The notes under the pieces: generated by a model
What the model saw: only the letters and a program-made list of their open reading frames with translations
The model's database searches: none
What the model was told of the DNA's origin: nothing
Made by a program: the position numbers and the translations under genes
From: Bradyrhizobium stylosanthis
GTDB lineage: Bacteria; Pseudomonadota; Alphaproteobacteria; Rhizobiales; Xanthobacteraceae
Assembly: GCF_001641335.1 (NCBI RefSeq)
Contig: NZ_LVEM01000001.1
Coordinates: 904,580-968,579, forward strand
DNA length: 64,000 nucleotides
Direction of reading: 5' to 3'
Part shown: piece after piece, positions 46,810-54,286 of the stretch
How positions within the stretch are numbered: position 1 is the first letter of the stretch
How the letters are laid out: each line of letters opens with the position of its first letter

Positions 46810-47823
46810 ATGCTGCGCCAGATCATTGCCGAGGAAATACCCGGCAACCCCGATTTTTCCGCTTCCCTCTCGGATCTGCCGATCGACAGTTTTGGGCTGG
46901 TGGTGCTGAGGGGAAGGATCGAGGCGGCACTCGGACGCCCCGTCGGCGACGAGGCCTGGGGACGCGTCGAGACGCTGAACGACATCCTGGCCCTCTCGTC
47001 GGTGCAGGAGCCGGCGCGCGTCTCAGTGGCGGCGGCCATGGAGCGGCGCAGCCTGTCCGTGAACATGCCGCAGATGGCGATGGGAGGACTGTCGGAGTCC
47101 TGGCTCCTGAAGGAGCTGGGCGACATGCACTGGACCATGATCACCTCGGGTCTCCGCAGCCCGAGCTCGGCATTGAAGGATGGCGGAGGCAACCGCCTGT
47201 ACGCGACGTTTACGCGCATCGGTTACTCGCTGCGCAAGCCGCTCAGTGCGATCGGCGAAGACAGCGGTCTCGATCTCACCGGGACGATTTCCCGGTTCGG
47301 AGCCGGCACGTTCATCTCGGACATCACGCTGCGCCACGACCTTGCCGGCGGTGAGGCGCGCCTCATGTCGAATTTTTCCCGGCGCGGCGAAGCGAACAAC
47401 ACCTCGCTCCTGAAGGGGCAGCCGACCATTCCGCCGGATTGTCCGATTCCGGAAGTTCCTCTGCCCGCCTTCGTGTCGGAGTACCGCGATCTCAGGGCGC
47501 GGACGCCTGCGGCGCCGCTGTTCGAGGCCGAGTACGACATCATCCCGTTTCACGACATCAATGGCGTCGGGCTGCTGTACTTCGCGTCCTATCCGATCAT
47601 CAGCGACATCTGCGCGCTGCGCTACGACCCGACGTTTTCCGAGCTGAGCACGGTCTCGCGCGACATCTACTATTTTGCCAATTCGGACATCAAGGACCGT
47701 ATCGTCTTCCGTATCCACAAATGGGAGCAGTCCGAGGCCGGGCTCGTTACGGAGATCTCCCTGTCGCGCAAGAGCGACGGTGTCGTGATGGCCTATATGC
47801 TGACGACGAAATCCCAAGGCTAA
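46810..47823 (+). CDS. Acyl carrier protein domain fused to LnmK-like (Pnap_2097-type) acyltransferase/decarboxylase domain
   Basis: 337 residues. Residues 1-65 look like an acyl carrier protein: helix LRQIIAEEI, then LPIDSFGLVVLRGRIEAALG, where Ser27 in D-S-F is the expected phosphopantetheine site. The rest (about 80-337) resembles, from memory, the LnmK-like proteins of the Pnap_2097 family: long segments YATFTRIGYSLRKPLS, GTFISDITLRHD and FASYPIISDICALRYD. LnmK of leinamycin synthesis is a double-hotdog enzyme that turns methylmalonyl-CoA into propionyl-S-ACP. Here carrier and enzyme would be one chain. It opens a one-strand run of glycan-type genes, which suggests acyl supply for a sugar. 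No metal or classic active-site motif is visible. Confidence 0.65.
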   Translation: MLRQIIAEEIPGNPDFSASLSDLPIDSFGLVVLRGRIEAALGRPVGDEAWGRVETLNDILALSSVQEPARVSVAAAMERRSLSVNMPQMAMGGLSESWLLKELGDMHWTMITSGLRSPSSALKDGGGNRLYATFTRIGYSLRKPLSAIGEDSGLDLTGTISRFGAGTFISDITLRHDLAGGEARLMSNFSRRGEANNTSLLKGQPTIPPDCPIPEVPLPAFVSEYRDLRARTPAAPLFEAEYDIIPFHDINGVGLLYFASYPIISDICALRYDPTFSELSTVSRDIYYFANSDIKDRIVFRIHKWEQSEAGLVTEISLSRKSDGVVMAYMLTTKSQG

Positions 47824-47859
47824 CGCACTTGATGGCTGAGGCGTTCAATGGCTAAGGCG

Positions 47860-48468
47860 ATGGCTAAGGCATTTATCTTCGGCGGAGGCGGCCATGCGCG
47901 CGTGATCGCATCGTTCCTCGATGTCGCGCCCGTCTTCGTCGTTCGCAGCCTGGAGGGCCAGCCCGCGCTGCCCGGAAGCGTGATGTCCGAGGACGACTAT
48001 TTCCGCGAGCTTCCGTCCGGCGATGCCTATCTCGGAATAGGAGCCAACGCGGCGCGCCAGCTCTGTGCGTCCCGGTTGCGGGAAGCCAAGGTGAACATGC
48101 CGCCGTGCATCGCTCCGACCGCCTTCGTCGCGCGCGACGCCGAGATCGAGAGCGGCGCGGTGATTGCGGCCGGTGCCGTCGTGGGCTCGAGAGCCCTGAT
48201 CGGGCGCGACACGATCGTCAACACCCTGTCCAGCGTCGACCACGATTGTGTGCTCGGTGCGCTGTCCCAGGTGACGGCCGGTGTGACCTTCGGCGGAGGG
48301 GTCAAGGTCGGCGCCAATTGCTTCTTCGGCATCAAGAGCGCCATCGTTCCGAACAGGACCATCGGCGACAATGTCCAGGTCATGGCGGGCAGCCTGATCA
48401 CGGCCGACGTCGAGCCGAATGTCGTCATGGGCGGTAATCCGGCGCGGCTGGTCAAACGCATCGGTTGA
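47860..48468 (+). CDS. NeuD/PglD-type sugar acyltransferase (left-handed beta-helix)
   Basis: 202 residues from ATG 47860 (ATG 47848 gives four more, as the start region is a 12-bp tandem repeat). The N-terminal Rossmann part holds KAFIFGGGGHARVIASFLD. The C-terminal hexapeptide repeats run from APTAFVARDAEIESGAVIAAGAVVGSRALIG to VVMGGNPARLVKRIG. The catalytic His of PglD/NeuD enzymes fits the VDHDCVLG position. Relatives use acetyl-CoA to acetylate an amino sugar. Next to the carrier-protein fusion it may use another acyl group (inference). It starts 36 bp after that gene. The 226 bp after it hold no convincing gene. Confidence 0.87.
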   Translation: MAKAFIFGGGGHARVIASFLDVAPVFVVRSLEGQPALPGSVMSEDDYFRELPSGDAYLGIGANAARQLCASRLREAKVNMPPCIAPTAFVARDAEIESGAVIAAGAVVGSRALIGRDTIVNTLSSVDHDCVLGALSQVTAGVTFGGGVKVGANCFFGIKSAIVPNRTIGDNVQVMAGSLITADVEPNVVMGGNPARLVKRIG

Positions 48469-48694
48469 GGCCGCGCGAACGGGCGGGCGGAACTGGCCGC
48501 CGGGACTTCGCTTTGCAGGATGCGATCGGCAGGGCGGCGTCGGATGAGGACGACACCGAGCGATTACGGATCAACGTCGGGCAGTCCGCGTCTGAGTATT
48601 CCCGAGACGGCGCTGACCACGAAGGTGAAGGCAAGCTCACGCTGCGGTTGTGAGACATTGCGCCTGCCACGATGCGCTGCTAGGTTGCCGCCGA

Positions 48695-49729
48695 ATGGCA
48701 GGAACTCAGCTCCATGGCCGGTTGCCCGGCATTCAGGTCGGGCGCGCGATCGCTGCCTTGGGGGTTTTTTATTTTCATACTCATCTTGCGCTGAACTACT
48801 TCGATCCGGCCCGGCTCTATACTTGGAAGTTCCTGGCTGATCGCGGCGCCGCTGGTGTGGATCTCTTCTTCGCCATTTCCGGCTTCATCGTCTGTTACGT
48901 CTCGTCAACGCCGGGCTACACGCCCTTCAGCTTTCTCGCCAAGCGCTTCTTTCGCATCTACCCGCTCAATGCGCTGGCGACGCTTGTCATGATCATGCTC
49001 TTCAGCCGCAGCATCGGCGGGCCGCCGCACGAGATCGAGCTGGGGCGCGTCTTGCGATCGCTTCTGATCGTTCCGCAACAGACCCCGATGAATGCGGTCG
49101 GCTGGACGCTCGAATACGAGGTGGTCTTCTATCTGGTCTCCGCAATCCTCATTCCGCTCGGCGGAGTGCGGCTGTTGCTGCTCTGGTGCGTTGCCGCTGC
49201 TGCGATCGGGACCGAGATCGCTCCGCAGCCGCCGATCATCGCTCGTTTCGGTGACGACCATTACGCAAGCTTTGCGGCAGGTGTGTTCGCTTACATGATG
49301 GTTTCACGGCTGTCGCCGCGCTGGAGTTCCAGTCTGGTGCTGCTGGTCCTTGCAATTGTCACTTACGTCTATGGGCTAAACGTATCCTACTGGATGACGC
49401 CCGTGGCGTGCTGCCTCGCCGTTTCCGGCATGGCGCTTCTGCCATCCGCACCGCGCCCGTTCGTCAAGCTTGGCGACATTTCCTACGGTCTCTACGTCTG
49501 GCACTGGCCCGTGTTCATGATCCTGCCGTGGCTGGCGTATCGGAAGCAATTCGACCCGGCCAATGGCGAGCTCTGGCGCTGGTTCCTGCTTGTGGCCGTC
49601 GTCGCCGTCGCGTCCGCATCTTGGATGTGGTTTGAGCGCCCGATCAACCGCTGGGCGGCGCGTTGGCTGGCGCTGCGGTCAAAGGGCCGCGATGTGCCGG
49701 GCGATCCAAGCCCCGAGGTGATCAGGTAG
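48695..49729 (+). CDS. Membrane acyltransferase family 3 (OafA/ExoZ-like)
   Basis: 344 residues from ATG 48695, with about ten hydrophobic segments. Acyltransferase_3 blocks are IQVGRAIAALGVFYFHTHLAL with the conserved His, DLFFAISGFIVCYVS, FFRIYPLNALATL with the R-x-P-type motif, and GWTLEYEVVFYLVSA. Near the end, GDISYGLYVWHWPVFMILPW is the second family signature. Such proteins O-acylate exported polysaccharides or lipid-linked sugars. The gene could compete with or complement the NeuD-like enzyme. It stands 226 bp downstream of it. Confidence 0.92.
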   Translation: MAGTQLHGRLPGIQVGRAIAALGVFYFHTHLALNYFDPARLYTWKFLADRGAAGVDLFFAISGFIVCYVSSTPGYTPFSFLAKRFFRIYPLNALATLVMIMLFSRSIGGPPHEIELGRVLRSLLIVPQQTPMNAVGWTLEYEVVFYLVSAILIPLGGVRLLLLWCVAAAAIGTEIAPQPPIIARFGDDHYASFAAGVFAYMMVSRLSPRWSSSLVLLVLAIVTYVYGLNVSYWMTPVACCLAVSGMALLPSAPRPFVKLGDISYGLYVWHWPVFMILPWLAYRKQFDPANGELWRWFLLVAVVAVASASWMWFERPINRWAARWLALRSKGRDVPGDPSPEVIR

Positions 49730-49876
49730 GCAAGGTGATCCCCGGTATTGCAACAGCCTCGTGACGCCACGGGACGCGTCGCGAGAGCGGTGAACTCGCG
49801 TCTCGGGCCGGTGCCCTGCGCCTTGAGAAACCTGTCCCTTGCTGCTAATCCCGACATGAAAAGAGGTTCAGGACCA

Positions 49877-50626
49877 ATGGCTCAGGTCTCTCGGCTGCCA
49901 CAACCCGCGCCCGCGGACCCTCTCAAGACGGGGGCGGCGACGTATTCGAGCGGCATCGCCGATGCGCAGAACTACATGAACTGGGTCATCGAGCAATTCC
50001 GCCCGTACCTCAAGGGACGAATCGTCGAAGTCGGATTCGGTCATGGGCTCTACAGCAGGGTGCTTGGGGAACTCGGTGACTATTGCGGGATAGACCACGA
50101 CCGCGACAGTGTCGAGCAGGCCAGCCGGGCCATGCCGGACCGCAACTTTGCCGTCTGCGACATTTTGGCTGGGGAACAGCTCCACGCGCTGTTCCCCAAC
50201 GGGGTCGATGCGGTCTTCACCATCAACGTGCTCGAGCACATCGAGGACGATGCCAAGGCGGTCGCCAATCTGGTCGACGTGCTCAAGCCGGGCGGACATC
50301 TTCTCATCAGCGTTCCGGCCCTGATGCTGCTCTACAACGATCTGGATCGTCTTGCCGGACACTTCCGCCGCTACAGCACCACGCGCTTGCGCGATCTTCT
50401 CGCGGGACAGCCTGTCGAGCTGGTGAGGCTCAGCTATTTCAACCCCGTCGGCGGGTTGGGATGGCTTGCCAACCGTTTGAAGCGCCATGAGTCCCTGAAC
50501 GACGATGCCGTGAACGGACAGATCGCACTGTTCGACAAGTACATGGTTCCGTTGTCGCGGGCGCTTGACCCCCTGTCGCGGAGCTTCTTCGGGCAATCCG
50601 TCACCTGCATCGCACGGCGCGTATGA
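49877..50626 (+). CDS. Class I SAM-dependent methyltransferase (Methyltransf_11-like)
   Basis: 249 residues from ATG 49877 (AAGAGG upstream; ATG 49856 is possible). The SAM-binding motif I is GRIVEVGFGHGLYSRVL (about residues 48-64), motif II is GIDHDRDSVEQA, and the DAVFTINVLEHIEDD block is motif IV with the Asp. The later segment LLYNDLDRLAGHFRRYS is frequent in methyltransferases beside glycan GT2 genes. It overlaps the next gene by four bases (ATGA), so the two products are made together and likely act on one pathway. Confidence 0.9.
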   Translation: MAQVSRLPQPAPADPLKTGAATYSSGIADAQNYMNWVIEQFRPYLKGRIVEVGFGHGLYSRVLGELGDYCGIDHDRDSVEQASRAMPDRNFAVCDILAGEQLHALFPNGVDAVFTINVLEHIEDDAKAVANLVDVLKPGGHLLISVPALMLLYNDLDRLAGHFRRYSTTRLRDLLAGQPVELVRLSYFNPVGGLGWLANRLKRHESLNDDAVNGQIALFDKYMVPLSRALDPLSRSFFGQSVTCIARRV

Positions 50627-51489
50627 TTTCGGTCGTCATTCCAGCGCTGAACGAGCGCAACGGCATCGTCGATACGATCGCGCGGGCGAAGGCGGTTCTC
50701 GACGGAGCCCAACTCACTCCCTACGAGATCATCGTCGTCGACGACGGATCGAGCGACGGGACCGGGGCGCTGGCCGAGGAGGCCGGCGCAAAAGTCCTGA
50801 GGCACCCGCACAACATCGGCTACGGGCGCTCGCTCAAGGACGGCATTCGCATGGCGTCCTTCGAAACGATCGTCATCAGCGATGCCGACGGCTCCTATCC
50901 GATCGAGGCCATACCCAAGCTGATCGCACGCCTCAATGAGGGGTTCGACATGGTGGTCGGCGCGCGGACCGGCCCGAACTACCGGGAGTCGATGCTGAAA
51001 TCGCCGCTGCGCGCGGTGCTCAAGGTCATCGTCGAGTTCACCGCCAATCGCGAAATCCCCGACATCAATTCCGGCCTTCGCGCCTTCCGGCGCCAGGTTG
51101 CGATTTCCTATTTCGACCATGTCAGCGACCTCTTCAGCTTCACGACGTCGCTCACGCTCGCGTACATGATGAACGCGAGATTCGTCGATTACATTCCGAT
51201 CGATTACGCAGAGCGGATCGGACGATCCAAGGTCAATCTGTTCCGCGATTCCCTTCGCACCCTTCAATACGTCCTCGAAGCCTGCACCTACTACAATCCG
51301 CTGAAGATCTTCGTGCTGTTGGCGATGATGTGCATGCTGCTCGCGGTGGTGTCGCTGATCGGCGGGATCATCCTGCAGGTCGTCAGCGGTTTCGTGCTCG
51401 GGGTCGGAGCCATCCTTCTCAGCATTCTCGTCGTCGCGATGGGGCTGCTGGCGGTGCTTCTGAAGCAGATCATGAACCAGCGACCATGA
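50623..51489 (+). CDS. Family 2 glycosyltransferase (dolichyl-/polyprenyl-phosphate sugar synthase type)
   Basis: 288 residues. The GT-A domain has SVVIPALNERNGIVDTI, the nucleotide-sugar block IIVVDDGSSDGTGALA and the D-x-D-like ISDADGSYPIEAIPKL. IGRSKVNLFRDSLRTL is the conserved segment of DPM1/GtrB-type enzymes. Two C-terminal membrane helices follow (FVLLAMMCMLLAVVSLIGGI and GAILLSILVVAMGLLAVLL). Such enzymes make polyprenyl-phosphate sugars used by periplasmic-side transferases, and the multispanning protein three genes on could be the user. Confidence 0.92.
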   Translation: MISVVIPALNERNGIVDTIARAKAVLDGAQLTPYEIIVVDDGSSDGTGALAEEAGAKVLRHPHNIGYGRSLKDGIRMASFETIVISDADGSYPIEAIPKLIARLNEGFDMVVGARTGPNYRESMLKSPLRAVLKVIVEFTANREIPDINSGLRAFRRQVAISYFDHVSDLFSFTTSLTLAYMMNARFVDYIPIDYAERIGRSKVNLFRDSLRTLQYVLEACTYYNPLKIFVLLAMMCMLLAVVSLIGGIILQVVSGFVLGVGAILLSILVVAMGLLAVLLKQIMNQRP

Positions 51490-51511
51490 CCATCGATCAC
51501 GCCAAAGCGCG

Positions 51512-53416
51512 ATGTGCGGCATAGCCGGAATCTTCCATCGCGATGGCCGCCCGGCTGATCGCGCCACGGTCGCAGCGATGTCTGCGGCGTTGATCCATCG
51601 CGGGCCGGACGGCGACGGCTCCTGGCTGGATCAGTCCGTCGGTTTCGCGCACCGCCGGCTCGCGATCCGCGATCTGTCCGACGCCGGGCACCAGCCGATG
51701 CTGGATGCGTCCGGCCGGATCGTCGTGACTTACAACGGCGAGCTCTACAACGACGGCGAGCTGCGCCGCGAGCTCGAGCGGTCCTTCGGCTTCCGCTTCC
51801 GCGGGCACTGCGATACGGAAATTCTCCCTTACGCCTATCTCGCCTGGGGAGAGGCGATGTTCGAACGGCTGGAGGGCTTTTTCGCCCTCGGCCTCTGGGA
51901 CCGTCAGGAGCGTCGGCTGATCCTCGCGCGCGACGGCATCGGCATCAAGCCGCTCTTTTTCTTCGAGGACCGTAGCGACGTCGTGTTCGCGAGCGAGGTC
52001 AAGGGAATCCTGGCGAGCCAGCGCATAGCCGCGCATGTCGATCCTGCCGCCTTGCACACCTTCCTGGCCGCCGGGCACACCGGGACGCGGGAGAGCCTGT
52101 TTCGCGACATCAAGCAGGTGCCGCCGGGTACGGTTATGAGCTTCACCGCCGGCGAATGGACCGAGCGCCGCTTCTGGCGTCCGGTTCGCGCGCCGACGAT
52201 CGACCGGTTGGATGACGCGGTCGACCGCCTGCGGTCGACCATCCAGACGGTGGTCGAGAGCCAGATGGTGAGCGACGTGCCGCTGGGCGTGCTGCAAAGC
52301 GGAGGCGTCGACAGCTCCCTCGTCACGCTCACGCTGAAGCAGCTCGGATTGAAGCCGCCGCTGTTCACGGCAGGCTTTTCCGAGAAGAGCCATGATGAAT
52401 CCACCGCCGCAAAAGACATCGCCGCCGCGGCCGGCCTGTCGGTCAGCGTGATCGACGGGGAAGGGGGCGAGGATGCCGAGACGGCCCTGCGCGCGGTGGT
52501 CCATCATTTCGACGGGCAGTGCGCCGATACGGGGGCGCTCGGCTTCTATCGTCTGGCCGGTGCGGTGCGGCAGCATTGCAGCGTCGTTCTGTCTGGCGAC
52601 GGCGGCGACGAGTTCTTCGCCGGATATGAAACCTATGCCGCAACCGCCATGGCGGAGCCTTTGCGCCGCGTCGTGCCGCGCGGCGTTGCCGGCATGACCG
52701 GCCGGTTTGCCTATGCCGCCGTTCGCGGCAACGAGAGACGTCTTCCCGCGGCGGCGCAGCTGGCCCGTTTTGCGCTGGGTCTCAGCGAGGAGGGCGACAG
52801 CCCGCATTTGCAATGGCGGCGGCTGGTGCCTGGATTTCTTGCCGCGAAGATCTACGCGCCCGCAATGCTCGATGTCGCCACGGCGGATCCGTTCGCGGAA
52901 TATGCGGAATATTATGCGGAGCCGCACGACAAAGTGCTCGATCGTGCGCTGATCGCCGACCAGCGCTTTCACCTGCAAAGCGTGCTCACGAAGGTCGACG
53001 CGATGAGCATGGCGCATTCGCTCGAGGTGCGCGTTCCGATCCTTGACCGGCGGGTCATGGACCTCGCGGGCACTATCGATGTCGCGCTCCTCAATCCTTG
53101 GCCGAAAGGAGCCCCGAAATACGTGCTCCGGAAGCTCGCCGAGAGCCTGGGAATGCCAAAGGAAGCCGCATGGTCGCGCAAGCGAGGATTCAACGTGCCT
53201 ATCGCGCAGCTGATGAGGCGGGGCGGCCTGCAGGCGATCTGCGATCGCGTCTTCAACAAGGAGCCGGACGTCTTCGCGCCCTATCTCAAGCCGGATGAGA
53301 TCCGGACGCTGTGGACCGACCATTTGGAGCGGCGCAGCGACAACGCCTTCGCACTGTGGCCCATCCTGACATTGGGGATATGGCTGATGGGGCTCGCGGC
53401 CCCGCGGTCGCGTTGA
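51512..53416 (+). CDS. Asparagine synthase (glutamine-hydrolysing) family amidotransferase
   Basis: 634 residues. The N-terminal Ntn glutaminase domain begins MCGIAGIFHRDG, where Cys2 becomes the nucleophile, with LIHRGPDGDGSW and FAHRRLAIRDLS following. The synthetase domain (about 210-630) has the PP-loop LQSGGVDSSLVT and the later VLSGDGGDEFFAGYE block. HSLEVRVPILDRRVMD is also conserved. True asparagine synthetases are often about 550-640 residues. Inside a glycan cluster such proteins usually amidate a uronic acid or other carboxyl group, so I prefer that role but cannot exclude asparagine synthesis. Confidence 0.92.
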   Translation: MCGIAGIFHRDGRPADRATVAAMSAALIHRGPDGDGSWLDQSVGFAHRRLAIRDLSDAGHQPMLDASGRIVVTYNGELYNDGELRRELERSFGFRFRGHCDTEILPYAYLAWGEAMFERLEGFFALGLWDRQERRLILARDGIGIKPLFFFEDRSDVVFASEVKGILASQRIAAHVDPAALHTFLAAGHTGTRESLFRDIKQVPPGTVMSFTAGEWTERRFWRPVRAPTIDRLDDAVDRLRSTIQTVVESQMVSDVPLGVLQSGGVDSSLVTLTLKQLGLKPPLFTAGFSEKSHDESTAAKDIAAAAGLSVSVIDGEGGEDAETALRAVVHHFDGQCADTGALGFYRLAGAVRQHCSVVLSGDGGDEFFAGYETYAATAMAEPLRRVVPRGVAGMTGRFAYAAVRGNERRLPAAAQLARFALGLSEEGDSPHLQWRRLVPGFLAAKIYAPAMLDVATADPFAEYAEYYAEPHDKVLDRALIADQRFHLQSVLTKVDAMSMAHSLEVRVPILDRRVMDLAGTIDVALLNPWPKGAPKYVLRKLAESLGMPKEAAWSRKRGFNVPIAQLMRRGGLQAICDRVFNKEPDVFAPYLKPDEIRTLWTDHLERRSDNAFALWPILTLGIWLMGLAAPRSR

Positions 53417-53435
53417 GCGAGCTGGACGCGCGCGC

Positions 53436-54284
53436 ATGCCGGATCTGAAGCGACAGACGATCAGCGATTTCGGAGAGCAGTGGACTGCGTTCCGGGACAA
53501 TCCCGGCTATTACGGGTCGGCGGATCTGCTCGCGGATCTGTTCGGTCCGCTGCTGACGCTTGACGATGTCAGGGGCGCGCGGGTCGCCGACATCGGAAGC
53601 GGCACCGGGCGTATCGTCAACATGCTGCTCGACGCGGGCGCCGATCGCGTCGTTGCGGTCGAACCATCGGCTGCATTCGAGGTCCTGAAGGCGAACACCA
53701 CCGTCAATGCGGACCGCATCGAATATCTCCAGGTGCCCGGCGATCAATTGCCGCCTGGCCTTGGGCTCGACTACGTCGTCTCGATGGGCGTGCTGCACCA
53801 TATCCCAGTGCCGGAGCCGGTCGTCCGCGCCGCGTTCGCAGCGCTGCGTCCGGGCGGGCGCTGCGTCGTGTGGCTTTATGGCTTTGAGGGGAACGAGACC
53901 TATCTGTCGATCGCCGTGCCGCTGCGCAAGCTCACGGTGCGGATGCCGCACCGGATGCTCGTGGCACTGTCGCACCTGCTGGAGTTCGCGCTGACGGGTT
54001 ATATCTGGCTGTGCCGGATCCTTCCGCTTCCGATGCGCAGCTACATGCGTTCCGTCCTGGCGAAGTTTCCGCGTTCGGTTCGCCGCCTGACCATTTACGA
54101 TCAGTTGAATCCCTCCTACGCGAAATACTATACGCGCGCCGAGGCGGAGGCGTTGTTGTCGGATGTGGGATTTGCGGATGTTCAGCTCTATCACCGGCAT
54201 GGTTATAGCTGGACCGTGTCCGGCACCCGCCCGGCGGAGTCGCGCGGTCAGTCCGCGACCGGCGATATCAAGGGCGAGCATTGA
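53436..54284 (+). CDS. Class I SAM-dependent methyltransferase
   Basis: 282 residues. The N-terminal segment DFGEQWTAFRDNPGYYGSADLLADLFGP is followed by motif I VADIGSGTGRIVNMLLDAG (about 49-67), motif II VVAVEPSAAFEVL and motif IV YVVSMGVLHHIPVPE. A C-terminal insert is rich in hydrophobic and basic residues (LEFALTGYIWLCRILPLPMRSYMR), suggesting contact with the membrane or a lipid substrate. The F-G-x-Q/E-W start is common in methyltransferases of surface-polysaccharide loci. It starts 19 bp after the amidotransferase gene. Confidence 0.88.
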   Translation: MPDLKRQTISDFGEQWTAFRDNPGYYGSADLLADLFGPLLTLDDVRGARVADIGSGTGRIVNMLLDAGADRVVAVEPSAAFEVLKANTTVNADRIEYLQVPGDQLPPGLGLDYVVSMGVLHHIPVPEPVVRAAFAALRPGGRCVVWLYGFEGNETYLSIAVPLRKLTVRMPHRMLVALSHLLEFALTGYIWLCRILPLPMRSYMRSVLAKFPRSVRRLTIYDQLNPSYAKYYTRAEAEALLSDVGFADVQLYHRHGYSWTVSGTRPAESRGQSATGDIKGEH

Positions 54285-54286
54285 AG

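Noticed and set aside
48469..48694. A gene in the gap between the NeuD-like and acyltransferase genes
   Set aside because: Short frames exist on both strands (62 and 72 codons), but none has a start site with a ribosome-binding site plus a recognisable protein pattern.
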